Shown here: in pieces, positions 58,174 through 64,000 of the stretch
Numbering within the stretch: position 1 is the first letter of the stretch
Layout: the number at the start of each line of letters is the position of its first letter
Source of the DNA: Phragmitibacter sp965284365
GTDB lineage: Bacteria; Verrucomicrobiota; Verrucomicrobiia; Verrucomicrobiales; Verrucomicrobiaceae
Direction: 5' to 3'
NCBI GenBank assembly: GCA_965284365.1
Contig: OZ260079.1
Location: 4,650,001-4,714,000, forward strand
DNA length: 64,000 nt
Translations under genes and position numbers: made by a program
Notes under the pieces: model-generated
What the model was told of the DNA's origin: nothing
The model's database searches: none
What the model saw: the letters and a program-made list of their open reading frames with translations, nothing else

Positions 58174-58749
58174 TCATCGAAAACGGTAGCGCGCCGTTGC
58201 CTTTGACCCTGAACATTCGAGGACTCCGGCCCCTGTAGCTTTCTGAAGATCACGGCTTGCTGTGGCTGCCGATAGGCGAGTGAATTGAGACAAGTATTCT
58301 TTTCTCGTAAACCAGTTTAATCCAAATGGATCACGAGCCGCTTCGACTCGATTTGCTGCGGTCATTTTGCCGCTAGCTGCGGAACCGCCATAAAGAGCCT
58401 GCACACATACCTCGCGCGAAAAATCGATGAATGCGGTGGACTTACCTGCGTTATCGCATTGCCCGAGAACTTCATAATATTCACCTTGGCGATCACGGAT
58501 GATTGACTCGATCGGAAACTGGGCAAAAAGCGGATGATGCTTTTGGAGAATCAGAGAATGCCAGAGGCGGCCCATGCGGCCATTGCCATCAGCAAAAGGA
58601 TGGATGAATTCCAGTTCGTAGTGGCAGACAGCGGCCTTGATTGGGGACGGCAATGTCTTCTCTGTTTTTAGCCAATGAAACAGATCCTTCACCAGACCCG
58701 GAACGCGGCTGGCTGGAGGGGCCACATGTGAAATCATTCCCTTTCGCAA
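58174..58749 (-). pseudogene. Fic-domain protein, C-terminal fragment (frameshifted)
   Basis: This fragment continues the Fic gene in the other frame, with the catalytic motif HPFADGNGRMGR at residues 50-61 of this frame (the His is the AMPylation base), then a middle helical part and a C-terminal winged-helix-like region ending SGSKATARYRFR. Together with the N-terminal fragment it is a typical class II Fic protein with a DNA-binding tail. The break at 58736-58744 is explained by a single extra base in an AAAGGG run on the minus strand. The motif is intact, so the protein would be functional if the frame is real or an error. Confidence 0.75.
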
Positions 58750-59128
58750 TGCCTACTCCACCGTTGCGCCAGTGTCCGGGTCTTTCTACAAGGCCAAGCA
58801 TCATTATTTTGTGTGCCTGCAGAAAGTGCGTGGCTGAAGTTGCACTCCACTGCGGCAGTTTCTCATAGCAAGCCATGGCGTTCTGAACTTCACGAAGATC
58901 TTGGGCAGGCGCGGCTACCCGCCTTCCTTCAAATACAGCGGTGACTTGTTCTTCGCTTAGCGAATTGCCTTCAATGGCAAGGCTGGCCTGGATGGTCTTC
59001 ACTCGCAGCGACCGTCGCAACATGGGAGTTGCCGGAGCAATTGAGGCACCTTCAAAACGCCCCAGAAGCCGCTCAATCTCAGACAGGGCGGAAGCGGCCC
59101 TGGCCGAAATTTCGAAGGGAGGCATCAT
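58589..59128 (-). pseudogene. Fic-domain protein, N-terminal fragment (frameshifted)
   Basis: The first part of a Fic gene begins at the ATG at 59128 and contains the class II inhibitory motif S49xxxE53G54N55 (SLAIEGN) near the start, followed by the helical Fic_N-like region to GHWRNGGVGIAKG. The frame then drifts at about 58740, so residues after KG in this frame are not homologous. The real continuation is 58174-58749. A 32-bp perfect palindrome lies 10 bp upstream of the start, suggesting autoregulation. Confidence 0.75.
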
Positions 59129-59137
59129 TGAAGAATC

Positions 59138-59169
59138 AAGATGATAGTATCAAATGATACTATCATCTT
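59138..59169. promoter_or_regulatory. 32-bp perfect palindrome upstream of fic
   Basis: Arms of 15 bp (left 59138-59152, right 59155-59169, AAGATGATAGTATCA and its complement) surround AA. It includes TATCAT-like -10 words and lies 10 bp upstream of the Fic start at 59128. It is most simply an operator for a repressor, perhaps the Fic protein's own winged-helix tail. It also lies 48 bp after the icd stop but has no T-run. Confidence 0.7.
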
Positions 59170-59216
59170 TCAGCATGACGTCAAAGATGGCGATGTGTTT
59201 GCCAGCGTGCGCAGCT

Positions 59217-61454
59217 TTAAAGCTTCGCCAGAATAGCATTCAACGTCGCACTTGGCCGGAGGGCTTTGTCGGCTTTGTCGTCGTCGGGCATGTAATAACC
59301 TCCCACATCAACAGGCTTGCCCTGCACGGCGAGAAGCTCTTCAACGATTTTGTCCTCACTTGCCGTCAGCTCTTCGGCCACGGGTATAAAGAGAGCTTTC
59401 AGTTCGGCATCATCGTTTTGAGCGGCAAGTGCCTGAGCCCAGTAGAGAGCTAGATAGAAGTGGGAACCACGGTTGTCGATGGTGCCCAGCTTACGGCCGG
59501 GGGAACGATCGTTTTCGAGGAACTTGCCGGTGGCTGCGTCCAATGTATCGGCGAGGACTTTAGCTTTCGGGAGTTTGAAGGAATCTGCAATGTGCTCGAA
59601 GCTCGGAGCCAGAGCAAAGAATTCACCCAGACTGTCCCAGCGAAGGTAGTTCTCTTCGAGGAACTGCTGCACATGCTTCGGTGCGGAGCCGCCAGCGCCC
59701 GTTTCGAAGAGACCGCCGCCGTTCATGAGCGGCACGATGGAAAGCATCTTCGCCGACGTTCCCACTTCCAGGATGGGGAAGAGATCGGTGAGATAATCGC
59801 GCAGTACATTGCCGGTGACGGAGATGGTGTCCTGACCTTTCACGATACGCTCAAGGCTGAAAGTGCAAGCTTCCGCCGGAGGCAAAATGCGGATGTCCAG
59901 GCCCTTGGTGTCATGGTCTTTTAGGTAGGTCTCGACCTTGGCGATGATTTGGGCATCATGGGCACGGCTCTTGTCCAACCAGAAGACGGCCGGATCGCCC
60001 GTGGCCTTGGCACGGTTCACAGCCAGCTTCACCCAATCTTGAACAGGGGCGTCTTTTGTCTGGCATGCGCGCCAGATGTCGCCGGTGTCCACTTGATGCT
60101 CGAAGAGTACTTTGCCGGAAGCATCGGTGACCCGAACAGTACCGGGTGCTGAGATCTGGAAAGTCTTGTTGTGTGAGCCGTATTCTTCCGCAGCCTGAGC
60201 CATGAGGCCGACGTTCGGCACAGAGCCCATGGTTTTGGGGTCGAGTGCGCCGTTGGCTTTGCAGAAGTCGAGCACGGCCTGATAGACGCCGGCATAGGAA
60301 CTGTCTGGAATAACCGCCAGCGTGTCGCCGGTCTTGCCTGCGGCATCCCATACCTTGCCACCGGCACGGATCATGGCCGGCATGGAGGCATCTACAATGA
60401 CATCGGAAGGCACGTGAAGATTGGTGATGCCCTTGTCGGAATTCACCATGGAAAGGGAGGGACCGCTTTCATAAGCGGCTTTGATGTCGGCCTCGATCTC
60501 CGCCTTTTTATCGGCTGGCAGTTTGTCGAGCTTTGCAACGAGATCACCAAACCCATTGTTGAAGTCCACACCCAATTCTTGCAGCGTGGCGGCGTGCTTT
60601 GCGATGAGGTCTTTGAAAAACACCTCCACGGCACGGCCAAAGATGATCGGGTCAGAGACCTTCATCATGGTGGCTTTGAGGTGCAGAGAGAAGAGAACAC
60701 CGTCGGCCTTGGCCTTGGCTACTTGCCCGGCGAGGAAGTCCACCAACGCCGCCTTGCTCATGAAGGTGCCGTCGAGGATTTCACCGGCCTTCAGGGGGGT
60801 GCTTTCTTTGAGCACAGTTGTGGCGCCATCCGCACCGATGAATTCGATCTTTGCCGTGGTCGCTTCAGCAACCGTCACGGACTTTTCATTGGAGAAGAAG
60901 TCGCCTTTACCACCCATGGTCCCCACGGAGGTCTTTGAGTCGCCGCTCCATTTGCCCATGGAGTGAGGATGAGCCCTGGCGTAGTCTTTGACGGCTTTTG
61001 GCGCACGGCGGTCGGAGTTGCCCTCACGCAGTACCGGATTCACCGCGCTGCCCTTGACCTTGTCATAGCGGGCTCGGATGTCTTTTTCCTTGTCCGTGGT
61101 GGGGTTTTCCGGGTAGTCAGGCAGGGCGTAGCCTTTGCCCTGAAGCTCAATGACAGCCGCCTTGAGCTGCGGAACGGAAGCTGAAATGTTCGGAAGTTTG
61201 ATGATGTTCGCTTCCGGTGTGAGCGTTAGCTTGCCCAATTCGGTCAGGTGATCGCCGATCTTTTGATCTTCGTTCAAGTAGTCCGGAAACTGCGAAATGA
61301 TGCGGCCTGCGAGGGAGATGTCGCGCGTCTCTACCTTGATGCCCGAATGCTTCGTGAAAGCCTGAACGATCGGCAGGAAGGAGTAGGTGGCCAGAAGAGG
61401 GGCCTCGTCTGTCTTGGTGTAGATGATGGTCGGGGACGCGGACATGTCGGTCAA
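59217..61454 (-). CDS. icd: Monomeric NADP-dependent isocitrate dehydrogenase
   Basis: The 745-residue product is the monomeric type IDH (about 740 residues), which oxidises isocitrate to 2-oxoglutarate with NADP. It starts MTDMSASPTIIYTKTDEAPLLATYS (cited in part) and includes the conserved ISLAGRIISQFPDYL, LPDYPENPTTDKEKDIRARY, NPVLREGNSDRRAP, FFSNEKSVTV and YLALYWAQALAAQNDD. No partner subunits are needed. A second in-frame ATG at 61445 would remove only three residues. It is transcribed on the same strand as the Fic fragments that follow. Confidence 0.95.
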   Translation of the reverse strand: MTDMSASPTIIYTKTDEAPLLATYSFLPIVQAFTKHSGIKVETRDISLAGRIISQFPDYLNEDQKIGDHLTELGKLTLTPEANIIKLPNISASVPQLKAAVIELQGKGYALPDYPENPTTDKEKDIRARYDKVKGSAVNPVLREGNSDRRAPKAVKDYARAHPHSMGKWSGDSKTSVGTMGGKGDFFSNEKSVTVAEATTAKIEFIGADGATTVLKESTPLKAGEILDGTFMSKAALVDFLAGQVAKAKADGVLFSLHLKATMMKVSDPIIFGRAVEVFFKDLIAKHAATLQELGVDFNNGFGDLVAKLDKLPADKKAEIEADIKAAYESGPSLSMVNSDKGITNLHVPSDVIVDASMPAMIRAGGKVWDAAGKTGDTLAVIPDSSYAGVYQAVLDFCKANGALDPKTMGSVPNVGLMAQAAEEYGSHNKTFQISAPGTVRVTDASGKVLFEHQVDTGDIWRACQTKDAPVQDWVKLAVNRAKATGDPAVFWLDKSRAHDAQIIAKVETYLKDHDTKGLDIRILPPAEACTFSLERIVKGQDTISVTGNVLRDYLTDLFPILEVGTSAKMLSIVPLMNGGGLFETGAGGSAPKHVQQFLEENYLRWDSLGEFFALAPSFEHIADSFKLPKAKVLADTLDAATGKFLENDRSPGRKLGTIDNRGSHFYLALYWAQALAAQNDDAELKALFIPVAEELTASEDKIVEELLAVQGKPVDVGGYYMPDDDKADKALRPSATLNAILAKL

Positions 61455-61668
61455 ATGGTAGCTAAATTCGTTCCCTTCTTACGGCGGCTGATGAAAACGG
61501 TCAAACCGGGAAATTTGCCAACTTTGCGGACTGGGGCAGAAGAGAGAACCGCAGATTTGGGATCGGCAGCGACCGAGGTGGAGGGAAAGTTGGGATTGCA
61601 TTTTAGACTGGCAGGATTACGGCCAAACGCACGTCATCGTCGCCGCCGCTTCCCCATTTTCATCCACC

Positions 61669-62079
61669 ATGTCCGATTCCGTTCACAGCGCCTCAATTCA
61701 GTTCCATCCCTTCAAATCTGAAACCAAAGTCAATCTGACTGCCACTCTTCAAAAGGCCGAGGGCTATTTCCGTTTCCAATTGGTATTCAAGAATTCACCC
61801 AAGGGCTCGGAAGAGAAGACAAGCGTCATGTATGTGCCCGTGGCCCCTGATGCGCCGGTCTATTCGAGTGTCGTGCAACCCGAAAAATACGACGGAAAAT
61901 ATGACGCCCTGATGACGACAGTTTGCACACTGGTGGAATGGAACCTCTCGGACCACCAACTGCACTGCACGTACCGGGTGACGATGGAATACACCTACAC
62001 GAATGACAAGGGTGACACGGTGTCGCCAGCCGGCATCAAAAACTTCTTCAAGGATCATTCGTTTTCGCTGGCATTTTGA
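61669..62079 (+). CDS. Uncharacterised beta-rich protein
   Basis: I do not recognise a family. The 136-residue soluble protein has no signal peptide or membrane segment and looks strand-rich, with KVNLTATLQKAEGYFRFQLVFK near residue 20, VEWNLSDHQLHCTYRVTMEYTY near residue 89 and a closing short helix-strand (GIKNFFKDHSFSLAF). The ATG at 61669 is clean and the gene is alone on its strand between icd and the glycosyltransferase gene. Confidence 0.6.
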   Translation: MSDSVHSASIQFHPFKSETKVNLTATLQKAEGYFRFQLVFKNSPKGSEEKTSVMYVPVAPDAPVYSSVVQPEKYDGKYDALMTTVCTLVEWNLSDHQLHCTYRVTMEYTYTNDKGDTVSPAGIKNFFKDHSFSLAF

Positions 62080-62170
62080 TGGGATTTCTACGCGAACCTG
62101 CGCCGCGAGGCACGTATTCTCCGTGTGAGTGACTCGGTGGCCTCTGCCGCCGGACTATTAGCTTCGATCA

Positions 62171-63463
62171 TTGTCAGTGAAGATCCTTCATCTAACGCCG
62201 GGGACAGGTAGCTTCCACTGTGGGAGCTGCTTGCGGGACAATGCGCTCATCAAGGCTCTGCGTACTCGAGGGCATGACGCCATCATGGCGCCCCTCTACC
62301 TGCCGCTCGTCACGGATGAGGAGGCGGCCAGTCCTGAACAGCCCATTCGTGTGGGCGGCATCTCGCTTTACCTCCAGGAGAAGTTTCCGCATCTCTACAA
62401 GTGGACACCCCGTTTCGTGCATCGCTTCATGGATGATGAAAAGCGCCTGCGTTGGGCGTCGAAATTTCTGGGTATGACCAGTGCTCGAGACTTGGGCGAG
62501 ATGACCGTGGGCAGTCTTCTTGGAGAGCAGGGGAAGCAATGGACTGAATGGGAAAATTTGGTTCGATGGGTCCAGGATGAGGCCAAGCCAGATGTCATCT
62601 CACTTTCTAACTCACTCCTCATCGGTCTGGCTCCGGCATTGCAAAAGCGAACAGGAGCTCCGGTGGTCGTCTCTCTTCAGGGAGAGGATTCGTTTTTGGA
62701 TACCCTGCCTGAGCCGTATCGCACACGAGCCTGGGATTTGATGAAAAAGAATGCGCGCTCTGTCACGCGATTCATTGCGCCGAGTCAGTATTATGCGGAT
62801 TCGATGCGGCAAAGACTGGCGGCGAAACCAGAGCAGATGGCGGTGCTGTACAATGGCCTGAACTTCAGTGAATTCGAAGGCACGCGACGCGAGCCAGAGA
62901 AGCCGGTGATCGGTTACCTGGCACGCATGATTCATGGAAAGGGACTGAGTACTTTGGTAGATGCCTTCATTCAGCTGGCCAGAAGCGGCAAGGTGCCGGA
63001 AGTGAGACTGCGTATTGCTGGCGCGAAGATGCCGGAGGATGACAAGTATCTGGACAGTCTGAAGGCAAAGCTGGCGAAGGTGAATCTGCTGGACCGTGTA
63101 ACCTTTGAACCCAATGTCTCCTTTGCGGAGAAAGTGAAGTTCCTGCATGAGGTCACGGTCTTCAGTGTGCCTGCCACCTATGGGGAAGCATTTGGCTTGT
63201 ACATCGCGGAGGCTCAAGGCTGCGGGGCACCCGTCGTGCAGCCTCGACATGGGGCCTTTCCGGAAGTATTGGCGATGACGGAGGGAGGTGTTTTGTGCGA
63301 GCCGGACAACCCGGCGGATCTGGCGCAGGCACTTGCGAGCCTGCTGCAAAATCCAGCCGAACGGCAGCGGCTGAGTGAAACGGGCAAGGTGAATGCCAGG
63401 GCAAGATTCTCAGCTGACGGCATGGCTGAGCGGTTTGAAGCACTTTTGATATCTCTGAAATAG
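62171..63463 (+). CDS. Glycosyltransferase family 4 protein
   Basis: The 430-residue protein is of the GT4 (GT-B fold) type that transfers sugars from nucleotide donors to surface polysaccharides or lipids. It has the N-terminal KILHLTPGTGSFHCGSCLRDNALIKALRTRGHD (cited in part), GYLARMIHGKGLSTLVDAFIQLA near residue 250 and VTVFSVPATYGEAFGLYIAEAQGCGAPVVQPRHGAFPEVL near residue 330 with the donor-binding E-x7-E pattern. The start is TTG at 62171 or GTG at 62177; no ATG is available. There is no clear operon partner. Confidence 0.88.
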   Translation: MSVKILHLTPGTGSFHCGSCLRDNALIKALRTRGHDAIMAPLYLPLVTDEEAASPEQPIRVGGISLYLQEKFPHLYKWTPRFVHRFMDDEKRLRWASKFLGMTSARDLGEMTVGSLLGEQGKQWTEWENLVRWVQDEAKPDVISLSNSLLIGLAPALQKRTGAPVVVSLQGEDSFLDTLPEPYRTRAWDLMKKNARSVTRFIAPSQYYADSMRQRLAAKPEQMAVLYNGLNFSEFEGTRREPEKPVIGYLARMIHGKGLSTLVDAFIQLARSGKVPEVRLRIAGAKMPEDDKYLDSLKAKLAKVNLLDRVTFEPNVSFAEKVKFLHEVTVFSVPATYGEAFGLYIAEAQGCGAPVVQPRHGAFPEVLAMTEGGVLCEPDNPADLAQALASLLQNPAERQRLSETGKVNARARFSADGMAERFEALLISLK

Positions 63464-63568
63464 GAGTTCCTGCCTCTAAGCAGTTTCTTTAACTAGGCTT
63501 TGACGAACTGCCGCGAAGTGGCATCCTCGCGCCATCACGCTGCCCGGTATTCGAGCCCATTTACTCCC

Positions 63569-64000
63569 ATGATGACGACGCTGCTCTGCCCCCATAGGTG
63601 CCTCTTGGTGATCCTTACTCTATTTTTCTCTTTAGGGAATGTTCGAGCGGAGAACGAGGATTGGGTAATCAGTGCTGGCTATGACGGTCATCTTTTTCCG
63701 TCTGCCATGGTCGTCTCCGCAACTTTAAAAGAAGAAGAAGTGGAGGACGAGGATGCAGAAGAGGAGAAGGAGGAAGATGACGAAGAGGCTGCCGAGGAAG
63801 CCATCAGCCTCGGTGATTATTTCGGTCAGATTGGCGTGGAACTCGTCGCCACCGCAGAGAACCAACCAGTGGAAGTAACCGTCACGTGTGGCGGCAAATT
63901 TTTCGCGCCAAGCACTTTCAGCGGCACCCTGGAAACGGAAGGGCAGTCCTACTACATTGCGCCCATCCTCCGCTATGATTACAACAAGCTTTACCGGAAC
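63569..64000 (+). CDS. Secreted acidic protein, N-terminal part (cut by window end)
   Basis: The frame from the ATG at 63569 stays open to the last base, giving 144 residues. A signal peptide (LLVILTLFFSLGNVRAENE) is followed by DWVISAGYDGHLFPSAMVVSA. A low-complexity run rich in Glu and Asp comes next (roughly residues 53-76), then GDYFGQIGVELVATAENQPVEVTVTCGGKF. The function is unknown. A second ATG at 63572 is next to it. It lies 105 bp after the glycosyltransferase gene on the same strand. The C-terminal part is outside the window. Confidence 0.65.
   Translation, partial: MMTTLLCPHRCLLVILTLFFSLGNVRAENEDWVISAGYDGHLFPSAMVVSATLKEEEVEDEDAEEEKEEDDEEAAEEAISLGDYFGQIGVELVATAENQPVEVTVTCGGKFFAPSTFSGTLETEGQSYYIAPILRYDYNKLYRN

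Noticed and set aside
1..64000. CRISPR arrays, tRNA, rRNA and tmRNA genes
   Set aside because: No regularly spaced repeat array and no tRNA T-loop-like motif with matching acceptor stem was seen by eye. A covariance search could still find something short.

Overview
The window looks like a chromosomal segment of a Verrucomicrobia (PVC superphylum) bacterium with moderately high G+C. This is inferred from gene content: two gene pairs of planctomycete/verrucomicrobial type (a PSCyt1/DUF1592-family protein with a DUF1552 protein, and a PSCyt1/DUF1549/DUF1553 protein with a DUF1501 protein), a PTPDL-like membrane protein, a PL10-type pectate lyase, diderm envelope genes (LptE-like, BamD/YbgF-like, TolC/NodT-type, autotransporter, PbpC with alpha-2-macroglobulin), and few clear Shine-Dalgarno sites. 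I saw no tRNA, rRNA, CRISPR, insertion sequence or prophage. || 1-4.1 kb: the 3' end of rtcB, then the classic rpmH-rnpA-yidD-yidC-jag set, all on the plus strand. 4.1-4.6 kb: a gene-free block of structured palindromic repeats. 4.6-7 kb: an AHSA1-like protein and two unrecognised proteins. 7-11.3 kb: the DUF1552/DUF1592 pair and a small secreted protein. 11.5-18.2 kb (minus strand): glgP, rsmI, an lptE-like lipoprotein, a TPR envelope protein and leuB. 18.4-21.6 kb: an autotransporter broken by one frameshift, with a seven-fold 16-residue repeat in its passenger. 21.7-23.6 kb: a small unknown gene, upp and a solute-binding lipoprotein. 23.6-31.9 kb (minus): pbpC and a 1934-residue alpha-2-macroglobulin, a well-known envelope-defence pair. 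32.2-33.9 kb: hisH and hisB, each followed by a copy of the structured repeat. 34-37.5 kb: a PTPDL-like membrane protein, then a ParA-like ATPase overlapping a proline-rich protein with a roadblock-like C-terminus. 37.6-41.5 kb: the DUF1501/DUF1549-DUF1553 pair. 41.7-50.7 kb (minus): a TolC-like channel, a cupin, a biuret-hydrolase-like amidohydrolase, a predicted outer-membrane barrel and a complete livKHMGF transporter. 50.8-57.7 kb (plus): a UvrD/PcrA helicase coupled to a phosphodiester-glycosidase protein, pectate lyase, a PAS protein, an MBL hydrolase, rnhB and yraN, several joined by 4-bp start/stop overlaps. 57.8-61.5 kb (minus): CsbD, a frameshifted Fic gene under a 32-bp perfect palindrome, and monomeric isocitrate dehydrogenase. 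61.7-64 kb (plus): an unknown protein, a GT4 glycosyltransferase and a truncated secreted protein. || The strongest unexplained signal is a family of composite palindromic repeats (about 4179-4500, 32197-32381 and 33118-33220). Hairpin sequences differ between copies while base pairing is kept, and each copy lies between co-oriented genes on the coding strand. Other items to check are two operator-like palindromes sharing a 10-bp core (11381 and 25979), the Fic operator, and two gene breaks that each look like one extra base in a G/C run.
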